Assembly: GCF_016591715.1 (NCBI RefSeq)
Contig: NZ_AP024109.1
Location: 682,001 to 746,000 of the forward strand
DNA length: 64,000 nucleotides
DNA from: Mesorhizobium sp. J8
Lineage (GTDB): Bacteria > Pseudomonadota > Alphaproteobacteria > Rhizobiales > Rhizobiaceae
Reading direction: 5' to 3'
Position 1 is the first letter of the stretch; each line of letters begins with the position of its first letter. This document shows, piece after piece, positions 1 to 9,146 of this stretch. The translations under genes and the position numbers were made by a program. The notes under the pieces are model-generated. The model was not told the origin of the DNA. It searched no databases and saw nothing but the letters and a program-made list of their open reading frames with translations.

Positions 1-227
1 CCATGCTGCTCGATCTCCTTGGCGAAGAGCGGCACGAAAGCGGCGTTGAAGGCGCCTTCGGCGAACAGCCGGCGGAAGGTGTTGGGGAACTGGAAGGCGG
101 CGTTGAAGGCGTCGGCGACCGGCCCGGTGCCGAGGGCAGCCGCCATCAGCATCTCGCGGCCGAAACCCAGCGCGCGGCTCATCAGCGTGCCGGACGCGAC
201 GGTGGCGAATTTCTTGACGAGGCTCAT
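1..227 (-). CDS. murJ: MurJ lipid II flippase, N-terminal part (gene runs off the window)
   Basis: Only the first 75 codons are inside the window. The reverse strand from the ATG at 227 encodes MSLVKKFATVASGTLMSRAL and then a stretch with RRLFAEGAFNAAFVPLF. This is the highly conserved N-terminus of the MurJ/MviN family (first membrane segments and the RRLFAEGAF loop). MurJ is a polytopic inner-membrane protein that flips the peptidoglycan precursor lipid II to the periplasm. The gene follows glnD on the same strand after 40 bases, so the two are probably co-transcribed, as I recall for other rhizobia. Identity is secure; the C-terminal part cannot be judged here. Confidence 0.93.
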   Translation of the reverse strand, partial: MSLVKKFATVASGTLMSRALGFGREMLMAAALGTGPVADAFNAAFQFPNTFRRLFAEGAFNAAFVPLFAKEIEQH

Positions 228-267
228 GCTGGGAACGACTGCCAGAAAAATTGCGTCAATTGGATGG

Positions 268-3069
268 TCACTCGGCCGCCGCCTTGGCCTTGCCGGTGCG
301 TTCCGGCGAATTGCCTTCCAGCGTATCGATCAGCCGCTTGTGGATGGCGGCGGTGCGCGTCGGGCTGTCGATCTTCTGGCCGGTCAGGTCGGTGACATAG
401 AAGGTGTCGATGACCTTCTCGCCGAAGGTGGTGATATGCGCCGAGGCGATGTCGAGCGACAGGTCGGAGAGCGTGCCGGTGATCTCGGAGAGCAGGCCCG
501 GCCGGTCCAGCCCCTCGACCTCGATCACCGAGAAGCGGTTGGAGAGCGTGTTGCGGATCTCGGCGCGCGGCGGGATGCGGAACGCCTTGGCGCCGCGCTT
601 CGGCTTGGTGCGCTTCTCGATCATCTCAGGCAGCCAGCTCTTGCCGGAAAGCACGTCCTCGATCAGCCGGCCGACCCGCTCGGCGCGGCGCCGCTCGTCC
701 TCGTCGAGGTCGAACTCCCGGGAGATCAGGATGGTGTCCAGCGCGCGTCCGTCGGATGTGGTGAAGATTTGCGCGTCGACGATGTTGCCGCCGGCCGCGG
801 CGCAGGCTCCGGCGATGATCGACAGCAGGCGCGGATGGTCCGGCGCCAGCACGGTGATCTCGGTCACCGCCTCGAACTCATGCGTCTTGACCATGGTGGC
901 GAGCTTCTTTCCCGCCGCGTCGGCCTCGCGGATGAATTCGGCATGGCGGAGCTGGTCCGGCAGGTCGACGGTCAGCAGATAGTTTTCGTAGTGCTGGGCG
1001 ACATAGCGCTTGCGCTCCTTGGCCGGCCAGGCGCCAAGTGCCTCCGCCAGCCGCTCGCGCGCCGCGGCCGCACGCTCGGCGCGCGTGACCTCCGAAAAGC
1101 CGCCGGTAAGCAGCAGTTCGGTCTCGAAATAGAGCGTGCGCAGCAATTGCCCCTTCCAGCCGTTCCAGACACCGGGCCCGACGCCGCGGATGTCGCAGAC
1201 GGTGAGGATCAAAAGCAGCTTCAGCCGTTCCACCGACTGCACGATCGAGGCGAAATCCTCGATCGTCTTACGGTCGTTGAGGTCGCGCGTCTGCGCCGTC
1301 ATCGACATGACGAGATGGTTCTCGACCAGCCAGGCGACCGTCTCGGTGTCGGCGGCAGATAGTCCCATATGCGGGCAGATGCGCCGCGCAATGCGGGCGC
1401 CGGCCTCGGAATGATCCTCCGGCCTGCCCTTGGCGATGTCGTGCAGCAGCACGGCGACATAGAGCGCCTCGCGGCTCTTCTTCAGGCCCGGCATCAGCGA
1501 ATGCGACAGCGGATGCACCTTGGCGCCGTCGCCGCGCTCGATCTCGGCCAGCACGCCGATGCAGCGGATCAGATGCTCGTCCACCGTGTAGTGGTGATAC
1601 ATCGAGAACTGCATCATGGCGACGATCTTGCCGAAGTCGGGGATCAGCCTGCCGAGCAGCCCGGCCTCGTTCATGCGCCGCAGGTTGAGTTCGGCGTTGC
1701 GGTCCGACGTCAATATGTCGAGGAACAGCCGGTTGGCCTCCTCGTCGCGCCGGAGCGACTTGTTGACGAGACCCAGCGAGCGGGTGAGCAGCTTCAGTGC
1801 GTCGGGATGGAACTCCAGCCCGTGCTTGTCGGCGAACCAGAAGAGCCTCAGCAGATTGACCGGGTCGCGCTCGAACACGCTGTCGTCGGCGATATTGATG
1901 CGGTGGTTGTCGACGATGAAGTCGGAGGTGCCGGCAAGCTTGCGCTTGCGCCGCTGGAAGGTGAGGAAGATGCGATTGAAGCCCGGCACATGCTTGGCCT
2001 GCTCTTCCTCGAGCGCCGCGCAGAAGATGCGGGTAAGATCGCCGACATCCTTGGCTACGAGGAAATAATGCTTCATGAAGCGCTCGACCGCCGACAGGCC
2101 GGGATGCGTGGTGTAGCCGAGCCGTTCGGCGATCTCGCGCTGGATGTCGAAGTGCAGCCGCTCTTCCGCCTTGCCGGTGAGGAAATGCATGTGGCAGCGC
2201 ACGGCCCACAAAAAGTCCTCGGCCTTCTGGAATTCGCGGTATTCGGCGTCGGTGAAGACGCCCTTCTCGACGAGTTCCTCGCCAGTGCGCACGCGATAGA
2301 AGTATTTGCCGATCCAGAACAGCGTCTGCAGGTCGCGCAACCCGCCCTTGCCGTCCTTGACGTTGGGCTCGACCAGATAGCGGCTTTCGCCGGCCTTGGC
2401 ATGGCGCTCGTCGCGCTCGGCGAGCTTCGCCTGCACATATTCCGGCCCGGTCGTGCGCACCACCTCATGGTCGAAGCGGGTCAGCAGCTCGTCATAGAGC
2501 TTGCGTTCGCCCCACAGGAAACGTGCCTCGAGGATCGAGGTGCGGATGGTGATGTCGCTGCGTGAGAGCCTGAGGCATTCCTCGATGTTGCGGGTGGCAT
2601 GGCCGACCTTCAGCCCCATGTCCCACAGCATGTAGAGCATGTATTCGACGATCTGCTCGCCCCACGGCGTCTGCTTGTAGGGCAAGAGGAAAAGCAGGTC
2701 GATGTCGGAGCCCGGCGCCAGCGTGCCGCGACCGTAGCCGCCGACGGCCACGACCGCCATGCGCTCGGCCACGGACCGGTTCTTGACCCGGTAGACGTGG
2801 GTGGCGGCGAAATCATAGAGCGCCCGGATCAGTTCATCCATCAGATGCGAGAGCCGTTCGGCGCAGGCATTGCCGCCGCCATCCTGCTTGAGCATAGCCT
2901 CGGCGATCCTGCGGCCCTCCGCCAGCCTGCCTTTGAGCAATTGGAGGACGGCGGTGCGAACCGCCGGTCCCGAACCATCGCCGGCGCTTGTCGCCGTCAG
3001 CGCGGTCAGGTCGCGGCGCAAGGCTTCGCCATCGATGATTTCTTCGAGTTTCAGGGAGATCTTTGCCAT
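268..3069 (-). CDS. glnD: [Protein-PII] uridylyltransferase / uridylyl-removing enzyme GlnD
   Basis: 933 residues, full length for the family. GlnD is the glutamine sensor of nitrogen control. It adds UMP to PII proteins (GlnB/GlnK) under nitrogen limitation and removes it when glutamine is high. Domain order is as expected: nucleotidyltransferase domain with GGYGRG at 110-115 and GSDID at 120-124, the NDG-type [12 protein letters not shown] stretch near 238-249, an HD phosphohydrolase domain with LLHDIAKGR around 541-549 (HD at 543-544), and two C-terminal ACT domains that bind glutamine. The start is an ATG with a purine-rich AGGGAGAT site upstream. murJ follows on the same strand. In related genomes mutS lies close by; here it is displaced by about 6 kb. 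Confidence 0.97.
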   Translation of the reverse strand: MAKISLKLEEIIDGEALRRDLTALTATSAGDGSGPAVRTAVLQLLKGRLAEGRRIAEAMLKQDGGGNACAERLSHLMDELIRALYDFAATHVYRVKNRSVAERMAVVAVGGYGRGTLAPGSDIDLLFLLPYKQTPWGEQIVEYMLYMLWDMGLKVGHATRNIEECLRLSRSDITIRTSILEARFLWGERKLYDELLTRFDHEVVRTTGPEYVQAKLAERDERHAKAGESRYLVEPNVKDGKGGLRDLQTLFWIGKYFYRVRTGEELVEKGVFTDAEYREFQKAEDFLWAVRCHMHFLTGKAEERLHFDIQREIAERLGYTTHPGLSAVERFMKHYFLVAKDVGDLTRIFCAALEEEQAKHVPGFNRIFLTFQRRKRKLAGTSDFIVDNHRINIADDSVFERDPVNLLRLFWFADKHGLEFHPDALKLLTRSLGLVNKSLRRDEEANRLFLDILTSDRNAELNLRRMNEAGLLGRLIPDFGKIVAMMQFSMYHHYTVDEHLIRCIGVLAEIERGDGAKVHPLSHSLMPGLKKSREALYVAVLLHDIAKGRPEDHSEAGARIARRICPHMGLSAADTETVAWLVENHLVMSMTAQTRDLNDRKTIEDFASIVQSVERLKLLLILTVCDIRGVGPGVWNGWKGQLLRTLYFETELLLTGGFSEVTRAERAAAARERLAEALGAWPAKERKRYVAQHYENYLLTVDLPDQLRHAEFIREADAAGKKLATMVKTHEFEAVTEITVLAPDHPRLLSIIAGACAAAGGNIVDAQIFTTSDGRALDTILISREFDLDEDERRRAERVGRLIEDVLSGKSWLPEMIEKRTKPKRGAKAFRIPPRAEIRNTLSNRFSVIEVEGLDRPGLLSEITGTLSDLSLDIASAHITTFGEKVIDTFYVTDLTGQKIDSPTRTAAIHKRLIDTLEGNSPERTGKAKAAAE

Positions 3070-3195
3070 TCGGCGGCGTCTATAGCCTGTTTTCGCGGCG
3101 CTGTGTATGGGGGGCGGGCGGTCGCGATTTGCCGTCGCGCGGAGGCGTGATCCGCAATCGCCCCGGTCGATTTTCGCAAAAGTCGAAACCGGCCC

Positions 3196-3226
3196 TTGAC
3201 CTTCCAGTTACTGGAAGGACTACCTC
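3196..3226 (+). promoter_or_regulatory. MerR-family (CueR/HmrR type) copper promoter-operator
   Basis: A -35 box TTGACC (3196-3201) and a -10-like TACCTC (3221-3226) are separated by 19 bp, longer than usual. The spacer region carries a perfect inverted repeat CCTTCCAG-TTA-CTGGAAGG (3200-3218). This is the hallmark of MerR-family copper promoters, in which the activator untwists an over-long spacer; it closely resembles the HmrR/CueR sites in front of rhizobial actP/copA genes. It lies 32 bp upstream of the copper ATPase start. No merR/hmrR gene is seen nearby, so the activator must act in trans. Confidence 0.88.
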
Positions 3227-3257
3227 CGCCTCAATTCGAGAATTCCGAGGTATTGCG

Positions 3258-5759
3258 ATGACCCATTCCGACCATCACCACCATCATGCGCATGGCGCCT
3301 GCTGCTCCGTGAAGAGCACCGCACCCGTCGCCGAGGCGGTGATCCGCGATCCTGTCTGCGGCATGACGGTCGATCCGGCGGCTGGCAAGCCGACGGCCGA
3401 GCATGGCGGCCGGACGTTCCATTTCTGTAGCGAGCGCTGCCGCGCGAAATTCCAGGCGGAGCCCGAGAGCTACCTGACGGCCACCGATCCCGTCTGCGGC
3501 ATGAGCGTCGATCGGGCGAGCGCGAAGCACTTCCTGCGTCATGAAGGGCAGGGCTTCTATTTCTGCTCCGCCGGTTGCAAGGGTAAGTTCGAGGCGGAGC
3601 CGGCAAAATATCTTGCCGGCCGCCCCGAGCCGCAGCCGATGCCGAAGGGCACGCAATACACTTGCCCCATGCACCCCGAGATCATCCGCGACAGGCCCGG
3701 TTCCTGCCCGATCTGCGGCATGGCGCTGGAGCCGATGGGCGTGCCGACCGGCGATGAAGGCCCTAACCCGGAACTCGTCGATTTCACGCGCCGGTTCTGG
3801 GTCAGCGCGGTGCTTTCCGTGCCGCTTCTGATCGTCGCCATGGCGCCAATGCTGGGCCTCAGCTTCGAAAGCCTCATCGACGGTCGCACGAAGACCTGGG
3901 CGGAACTGGCGCTGTCGAGCCCTGTGGCGTTGTGGGCGGCGTTTCCGTTCTTCCATCGTGGCTGGGAGTCGATCCTCAACCGCAGCCCGAATATGTGGAC
4001 GCTGATTTCGCTGGGCGTCGGCGCGGCCTATCTCTACAGCGTGGTCGCCGCCCTGTTCCCGGGCATCTTCCCGCATCAGTTCCGCGGGCACGACGGCACT
4101 GTCCCGGTCTATTTCGAGGCCGCCGCCGTCATCGTCGCGCTGGTCTTCCTCGGCCAGGTGCTGGAATTGCGCGCCCGCGAGCGCACCGGCTCGGCCATCC
4201 GCGCCCTGCTCGACCTTGCGCCGAAGACGGCGCGGCTGATCGGCGCCGACGGCTCCGAGAAGGACGTGCCGCTCGATCATGTCAAGACCGGAGATCGGCT
4301 TCGCATCCGCCCCGGCGACGCGGTGCCGGTCGACGGCATCGTGCTGGAGGGCCGCTCGGCGATCGACGAATCCATGATCACGGGCGAGCCGCTGCCAGTC
4401 GAGAAGACTGAGGGCGACAATCTTACCGGGGGCACGCTGAACAAGAACGGCTCGCTGGTCATGCGCGCCGAGAAGGTCGGCGCGGAAACCACGCTGTCGC
4501 GCATCGTCGAGCTGGTCGCCAAGGCGCAGCGTTCGCGCGCCCCGATCCAGGGCCTGGCCGACCGCGTGTCCTTCTATTTCGTCCCGGCCGTCGTGCTGGT
4601 CGCGGTCGTCGCCTTCATCGCCTGGGCGCTCCTCGGTCCTTCGCCCAGCCTGATCTTCGCCATCGTCTCGGCGGTGTCGGTGCTGATCATCGCCTGCCCC
4701 TGCGCGCTTGGCCTTGCCACGCCGATGTCGATCATGACGGCGACCGGGCGCGGCGCGCATGCCGGCGTGCTGATCAAGGAAGCGGCGGCGCTCGAACGCT
4801 TCGCCGCCGTCGACACGCTGATCGTCGACAAGACCGGCACGCTGACCGAGGGCAAGCCCCGGTTGACCGATGTCGTTGCTGCCGAGGGTATCGAGGAAAA
4901 CGAATTGCTGGGCCTCGCCGCCGCGCTCGAAAAGGGTTCGGAGCATCCGCTGGCCGAGGCGATCGTCGAGGGCGCCGCCGCGCGCGGCCTGAAGCTGGCC
5001 GATGCCGCCGATTTCGAAGCCGTCACCGGCAAGGGCGTTTCGGGCACGGTGTCGGGCCGGAAGGTGGCGCTCGGCAATGCGGCCATGATGGCGGATCTCG
5101 GCGTCGGAACGTCGGCGGCCAATGCCGAGGCGCTGCAGGCCGACGGCAAGACGGCCATGTTCGTGGCTGTCGACGGCGGCTTCGCCGGCATCGTCGCCGT
5201 CGCCGATCCGGTGAAGGCAACGACCACCGAGGCGATCAGGGCGCTGCATGACAAGGGCCTGAAGATCATCATGGCCACCGGCGACAATGAGCGCACGGCA
5301 AAAGCCATCGCCGGCAGGCTCGGCATCGACGATATCCGCGCCGGCCTGCTGCCGGACGGCAAGAGCGCGCTGGTGGAAGAGTTGCGCGGCAAGGGCGCTG
5401 TCGTCGCCATGGCCGGCGACGGCGTCAACGACGCGCCGGCGCTGGCCGCAGCCGATGTCGGCATCGCCATGGGCACCGGCGCCGATGTCGCGGTCGAAAG
5501 CGCCGGCATCACGCTGGTCAAGGGCGACTTGTACGGCATCGTCAGGGCGCGCACGCTTGCCCAGGCGACGATCCGCAACATTCGCCAGAACCTGTTCTTC
5601 GCCTTCCTCTACAACGTGCTCGGCGTTCCGGTCGCCGCCGGCGTGCTCTATCCGCTCACCGGCACGTTGCTGTCGCCGATGATCGCCGCGGCGGCGATGA
5701 GCCTCTCATCGGTCTCGGTGATCGGCAACGCGTTGCGGCTGAGGACGTTGAAACTCTGA
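3258..5759 (+). CDS. Copper-translocating P1B-type ATPase with tandem YHS domains
   Basis: 833 residues from the ATG at 3258, which has a GAGG site seven bases upstream; the frame stays open further upstream, but the operator lies inside that stretch. This is an inner-membrane copper exporter (CopA/ActP class). The order is: a His-rich tip (HHHHH at 6-10, CC at 15-16), YHS domain 1 (DPVCGM 31-36, HFCSERC 55-61), YHS domain 2 (DPVCGM 77-82, YFCSAGC 101-107), a heavy-metal-binding motif YTCPMHPE...CPICGM (134-155), membrane helices, the CPC motif 480-482, the phosphorylated Asp in DKTGTLT (D524), and GDGVNDAPAL in the ATP domain. There is no HMA domain; the YHS/TCPMHP modules replace it. Copper responsiveness is inferred from the upstream operator. 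Confidence 0.95.
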   Translation: MTHSDHHHHHAHGACCSVKSTAPVAEAVIRDPVCGMTVDPAAGKPTAEHGGRTFHFCSERCRAKFQAEPESYLTATDPVCGMSVDRASAKHFLRHEGQGFYFCSAGCKGKFEAEPAKYLAGRPEPQPMPKGTQYTCPMHPEIIRDRPGSCPICGMALEPMGVPTGDEGPNPELVDFTRRFWVSAVLSVPLLIVAMAPMLGLSFESLIDGRTKTWAELALSSPVALWAAFPFFHRGWESILNRSPNMWTLISLGVGAAYLYSVVAALFPGIFPHQFRGHDGTVPVYFEAAAVIVALVFLGQVLELRARERTGSAIRALLDLAPKTARLIGADGSEKDVPLDHVKTGDRLRIRPGDAVPVDGIVLEGRSAIDESMITGEPLPVEKTEGDNLTGGTLNKNGSLVMRAEKVGAETTLSRIVELVAKAQRSRAPIQGLADRVSFYFVPAVVLVAVVAFIAWALLGPSPSLIFAIVSAVSVLIIACPCALGLATPMSIMTATGRGAHAGVLIKEAAALERFAAVDTLIVDKTGTLTEGKPRLTDVVAAEGIEENELLGLAAALEKGSEHPLAEAIVEGAAARGLKLADAADFEAVTGKGVSGTVSGRKVALGNAAMMADLGVGTSAANAEALQADGKTAMFVAVDGGFAGIVAVADPVKATTTEAIRALHDKGLKIIMATGDNERTAKAIAGRLGIDDIRAGLLPDGKSALVEELRGKGAVVAMAGDGVNDAPALAAADVGIAMGTGADVAVESAGITLVKGDLYGIVRARTLAQATIRNIRQNLFFAFLYNVLGVPVAAGVLYPLTGTLLSPMIAAAAMSLSSVSVIGNALRLRTLKL

Positions 5760-5799
5760 GCAAAACCCCCAGATACGAAATCCAACAAAGGAGACCTGA

Positions 5800-6189
5800 A
5801 TGACCCTGGCCAAGAAAATCGTGCTGCTTTTGATGGCGGCGGGAATGCTGCTTGCCGTCTTCCTCGAAAGCGTGCCGGCCTCGTCCGAGGAGATGAAGCA
5901 CGACATGTCCAAGATGGCGATGGGCGCCCGGAGCCCGGCCACTGCGGGCTACGAGGCGGCGATGAAGAAGATGCACAAGGACATGATGATCAAATACACC
6001 GGCAATGCCGATGTCGACTTCGTCCGCGGCATGATCCCGCATCACCAGGGCGCCATCGACATGGCCAAGGTGGTGATCGCCAACGGCAAGGACCCCGAAA
6101 TCCGCAAGCTCGCCGAAGGCGTGGTCAAGGCGCAGGAGGCCGAGATCGAGGAAATGAAGGACTGGCTCGCCAAGCACCCGGTAAAGTAG
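5800..6189 (+). CDS. Exported DUF305 protein, Met/His-rich, probably copper-binding
   Basis: 129 residues. An N-terminal signal or anchor segment (about residues 5-27) precedes a Met/His-rich stretch (EEMKHDMSKMAMG) and the DUF305 signature MIPHHQGAIDMA near 77-88. DUF305 proteins are periplasmic ferritin-like helical proteins often encoded with copper efflux genes. The gene starts 40 bases after the ATPase stop with a strong AAAGGAGA site and is followed by a hairpin, so it is very likely the second gene of the copper operon. A periplasmic copper-binding role is an inference from composition and context. Confidence 0.88.
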   Translation: MTLAKKIVLLLMAAGMLLAVFLESVPASSEEMKHDMSKMAMGARSPATAGYEAAMKKMHKDMMIKYTGNADVDFVRGMIPHHQGAIDMAKVVIANGKDPEIRKLAEGVVKAQEAEIEEMKDWLAKHPVK

Positions 6190-6197
6190 CCACTCCG

Positions 6198-6236
6198 GGA
6201 AATCCAGGCGGCCAGGCGGCTTTGGCCTGGATTTCC
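6198..6236 (+). terminator. Hairpin terminator after the copper operon
   Basis: Perfect 12-bp arms GGAAATCCAGGC (6198-6209) and GCCTGGATTTCC (6225-6236) with a 15-base loop, beginning eight bases after the DUF305 stop codon. The T-run is poor (GACTTTGG), so termination may be only partial. Confidence 0.6.
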
Positions 6237-6278
6237 GACTTTGGCTGTGCTGCGATCCGGCCTCGCGCGGAGAAAGCC

Positions 6279-7124
6279 ATGCCGTCAACAGTCAGAACCC
6301 TCAAGCTGCCGTCCGGCGAAGCCGTTCCGGTGCTGGGCCAAGGCACCTGGAAGATGGGTGAGGACCGCCGCCGCCGCGCCGAAGAGGTGGCGGCGCTGAA
6401 GCATGGGCTCGACCTTGGCATCACGCTGATCGACACGGCCGAGATGTATGCCAGCGGCGGCGCCGAGGAAGTGGTGGCGGAGGCGATCGCCGGGCGCCGC
6501 GACGAGACCTTCCTGGTCTCCAAGGTGCTGCCCTCCAACGCTTCGCGCGCCGGCGTGAAACGCGCCTGCGAGAGCAGCCTGAAGCGGCTTTCCACCGATC
6601 GCATCGATCTCTATCTCTTGCATTGGCCGGGCAGCGTGCCGCTGTCCGAAACCGTTGAAGCCTTCGAGGCCCTGAAGGCTGAAGGCAAGATTCGCCACTG
6701 GGGCGTCAGCAATTTCGATACCCACGAGATGGAGGACCTTGTCGGTCTGTCGTCCGGCGGCAATGTCCAGACCAATCAGGTTCTCTACAACCTGTCGCGG
6801 CGCGGCCCCGAATTCGACCTCGCCCCGTGGTGCGCGGAGCGCGGCATCCCGCTGATGGCCTATTCGCCGGTGGAGCAGGGCGCGCTGGCCCGCAATGCCA
6901 GGCTCGAGACCGTAGCCTCGCGCCACAACGCCACCGCCGCGCAGATCGCGCTCGCCTGGGTGATGGCGCAACCGGGCGTCATCGCCATCCCCAAGGCCAG
7001 CCGGCAGGAGCATGTCCGCCAGAATGCAGCCGCGCTCGACGTCAAGCTGACGCCTGAGGATTTCGCCGATCTCGACCGCGCCTTCCCGCCGCCCACGCGC
7101 AAGCGCGGCCTGGAGATGATCTAG
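6279..7124 (+). CDS. Aldo/keto reductase
   Basis: 281 residues from the ATG at 6279, which has GGAG six bases upstream and puts the family-typical KLPSGEAVPVLGQGTWKMG near the N-terminus. The AKR catalytic tetrad is visible: D52 and Y57 (LIDTAEMYASG), K82 (VSKVLPSN) and H115 (LLHWPG). The NADPH-binding stretch IAIPKASRQEHVRQN is near the C-terminus. It is a soluble NADPH-dependent carbonyl reductase of the COG0656 type; the substrate cannot be told. It follows the copper operon on the same strand but is separated by a hairpin, so it may be transcribed independently. Confidence 0.93.
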   Translation: MPSTVRTLKLPSGEAVPVLGQGTWKMGEDRRRRAEEVAALKHGLDLGITLIDTAEMYASGGAEEVVAEAIAGRRDETFLVSKVLPSNASRAGVKRACESSLKRLSTDRIDLYLLHWPGSVPLSETVEAFEALKAEGKIRHWGVSNFDTHEMEDLVGLSSGGNVQTNQVLYNLSRRGPEFDLAPWCAERGIPLMAYSPVEQGALARNARLETVASRHNATAAQIALAWVMAQPGVIAIPKASRQEHVRQNAAALDVKLTPEDFADLDRAFPPPTRKRGLEMI

Positions 7125-7166
7125 CCGAAAACGTCGATCCGGATTGTAACTGGATAGAGAGCAGGC

Positions 7167-7970
7167 ATGGAACGAATTTCAGCCGGACCCCATCACACGG
7201 CCTACAAAATCGGCGACTTGACCGTCACCTCGCTGCGCGATGGTTATGTCGACATGCCGGTCCGGCGGCTGCATAAGCCGGGAGGCGAGCCATTCGGCAA
7301 CGATCTGCCGTCGCAGGTGCCACTCTTCGACCGCGCGCTCAGATTGTCGGTCAATGCCTTCGCCATCGATGACGGCCAAGACATCACGCTCATCGATACG
7401 GGATCCGCGAACGCCTGGCACCCGACGATGGGCTTTCTGCCGCAGGCGTTGGACGAGGCGAGGATCGCCGTCGAACGGATCCGCACGGTTGCATTCACCC
7501 ACACGCATCTCGACCATATCCACGGGCTTGTCCTTGCCGATGGTCGCGACGGTTTCCCGCGGCTCTCCCGCCTGTTTGTCCCTCGAGCCGAGCTCGACAT
7601 GTTCCGATCGGTAGCGAGGTTGAGCCGCTTCCGCGCAGAACCGTTGGACCCTGGGCAGCGCCTGAGCGCGAATATCGAGGCGATCGCGGCGCCGGGCCAC
7701 GAAATCGGTCACACATGCTTTCGAGTCACGAGCGGCGGCGAAACATTGTTGGTCTGGGGCGACCTCGTGCATGTGCCGTCGCTTCAGTTCGAGCGGCCGG
7801 AGGTCGCATGGGAGTTCGACGCCGACCAGGAACAGGCGCGGGCGACCCGGTTGCGCATCTTGGCCCTTGCCGCCGACAACGCCTGGTGCGTTGCCGGAGC
7901 GCATCTCGATTCACCGGGTGTCGGCCGGGTTTCGCGAGGCGAAACAGGCTTCCGCTTCCAGCCGCTGTAG
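7167..7970 (+). CDS. MBL-fold metallo-hydrolase
   Basis: 267 residues. The metallo-beta-lactamase signature HTHLDHIHG gives metal ligands H112, H114, D116 and H117. A later GHEIGHTCF and an AHLDSPG near the end supply further ligands. This is the broad family of lactonases, thioesterases and glyoxalase-II-like enzymes that bind two metal ions; nothing here fixes the substrate. It starts 42 bases after the aldo/keto reductase and is probably transcribed with it. It converges with the TetR gene, leaving nine bases between the stops. Confidence 0.88.
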   Translation: MERISAGPHHTAYKIGDLTVTSLRDGYVDMPVRRLHKPGGEPFGNDLPSQVPLFDRALRLSVNAFAIDDGQDITLIDTGSANAWHPTMGFLPQALDEARIAVERIRTVAFTHTHLDHIHGLVLADGRDGFPRLSRLFVPRAELDMFRSVARLSRFRAEPLDPGQRLSANIEAIAAPGHEIGHTCFRVTSGGETLLVWGDLVHVPSLQFERPEVAWEFDADQEQARATRLRILALAADNAWCVAGAHLDSPGVGRVSRGETGFRFQPL

Positions 7971-7979
7971 CGGCTGGCC

Positions 7980-8543
7980 CTACGTCTTGGCCAGCAGCCT
8001 TATCCGCAGTCGCCGCAATGCCCTTGAAAACACGTCAAGGTCGTTGGCCGCGCGGGCCAGCGTGAGCGCGCCCTGGATGGCCGCGACGGCTTCCTCGGCC
8101 AATTCGCCGGCCTCGACCGGTGGGTGCCCGGATCGCTCCAGCGCACCGGCAAGATGCACGACCCAGCGGCCGAAATAGCTTCCGATCTGGCCCGCGAAGA
8201 GATCGCGCGATTCATCGAGCGCAAAGGCGCCGATCAGGCAAACCCGCCGCCCCGAGCGGAAATAGCTGTCCGTCGCCGCGAGCATCTGTTCGATCCCGGC
8301 CAGCGGATCGGCGCCGTCGCGCAGGGTCGCAAACACATTGTCCTCGAACCAGCCGTCGATATGAGCAATGACGGCTCGCGCCATCTCCTCCTTGCCGCCG
8401 GGAAAGAAGTGGTAGAGGCTTCCCTTGCCGAGTCCCGTCGCTTCGCCGATCAGGGCAAGGCTGGCGCCCTCATAGCCGTGCTCGCGGAAGACTTCGGCAA
8501 TGATCCCCAGCAACTGGTCGCGATCCGGAGCGATGCGTCGCAT
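7980..8543 (-). CDS. TetR/AcrR-family transcriptional regulator
   Basis: 187 residues. The N-terminal helix-turn-helix is typical of TetR: HGYEGASLALIGEATGLGKGSLYHFFPGGKEEM at about residues 20-52. The C-terminal half is a variable ligand-binding domain. It lies downstream of the NTF2-like gene on the same strand with a 59-base gap containing an inverted repeat. A good TetR-type palindrome sits over the promoter of that NTF2-like gene, so this protein may repress its own two-gene unit. The ligand is unknown. Confidence 0.92.
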   Translation of the reverse strand: MRRIAPDRDQLLGIIAEVFREHGYEGASLALIGEATGLGKGSLYHFFPGGKEEMARAVIAHIDGWFEDNVFATLRDGADPLAGIEQMLAATDSYFRSGRRVCLIGAFALDESRDLFAGQIGSYFGRWVVHLAGALERSGHPPVEAGELAEEAVAAIQGALTLARAANDLDVFSRALRRLRIRLLAKT

Positions 8544-8562
8544 GCTTAGTGTTCTTGTTTGG

Positions 8563-8601
8563 GCATGATCCGAAATCCGTCACACACTTTTTGGATCACG
8601 C
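8563..8601. repeat. Short intergenic inverted repeat
   Basis: GCATGATCC (8563-8571) is repeated in inverted, nearly perfect form as GGATCACGC (8593-8601). It sits between two same-strand genes. Sequences of this shape (GCATGATCC ... GGATCATGC) recur between genes of Mesorhizobium-like genomes; whether it acts as a terminator or an RNA-processing site is unknown. Confidence 0.5.
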
Positions 8602-8602
8602 T

Positions 8603-9067
8603 CTAAAGCCCAAGTTCCGAAAGGCCGGGATGGTCGTCGGGCCGCCGGCCGAGCGGCCAGTGGTATTTCCGCTCGCGCTCCGTGATCGGCAGGTCATTGA
8701 TGCTCGCCACGCGACGGCGCATCAGTCCGGCTTCGTCGAACTCCCAGTTCTCGTTGCCGTAGGAGCGGAACCAGTGGCCGCTGTCGTCGCGCCATTCATA
8801 GGCAAAGCGCACCGCGATGCGATTGTCGTTCCAGGTCCACACCTCCTTGATGAGGCGGTAGTCCAGTTCGCGCGCCCATTTGCGCTTGAGGAAGCCGACG
8901 ATCTCGCCGCGGCCTGAGATGAATTCGGCCCGGTTCCGCCAGACGCTGTCTTCGGTATAGGCGAGCGAGACCCGTTCGGGATCTCGGCTGTTCCAGGCGT
9001 CCTCCGCAAGGCGCGCCTTTTGCGCCGCTGTCTCGGCCGTGAAAGGCGGCAATGGCGGGCGGCTCAT
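8603..9067 (-). CDS. NTF2-like protein, DUF1348 family
   Basis: 154 residues from the ATG at 9067, which has AGGAGA at the right distance. The sequence has the NTF2-like cone fold pattern of DUF1348 (SnoaL-related): [26 protein letters not shown], then [16 protein letters not shown], then [24 protein letters not shown]. The biochemical role of this family is not established. It is the first gene of a likely two-gene unit with the TetR regulator, and its promoter carries the 9104-9125 palindrome. Confidence 0.88.
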   Translation of the reverse strand: MSRPPLPPFTAETAAQKARLAEDAWNSRDPERVSLAYTEDSVWRNRAEFISGRGEIVGFLKRKWARELDYRLIKEVWTWNDNRIAVRFAYEWRDDSGHWFRSYGNENWEFDEAGLMRRRVASINDLPITERERKYHWPLGRRPDDHPGLSELGL

Positions 9068-9102
9068 GGAGATCTCCTGTCGGTTTCGATCGTCGATAAC
9101 CG

Positions 9103-9131
9103 ACATTGTACCGATTGGTACAATGAGTCAA
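9103..9131 (-). promoter_or_regulatory. Promoter with embedded TetR-type palindromic operator
   Basis: On the reverse strand a -35 TTGACT (9126-9131) and a weak -10 CAATGT (9103-9108) are spaced 17 bp apart. Between and overlapping them is a perfect palindrome CATTGTACC-GATT-GGTACAATG (9104-9125). A repressor bound there would block polymerase. The TetR protein at 7980-8543 is the obvious candidate. Operator function is inferred. Confidence 0.65.
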
Positions 9132-9146
9132 TGGCCAGCCTGTTTC

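Noticed and set aside
3231..5249. A long open frame antisense to the copper ATPase, and similar ones opposite mutS (9039-11681) and the malic enzyme (13281-15956).
   Set aside because: They arise from GC-rich codon usage of the real genes; their products are Arg/Ala/Gly-rich with no family motif and lack ribosome sites.
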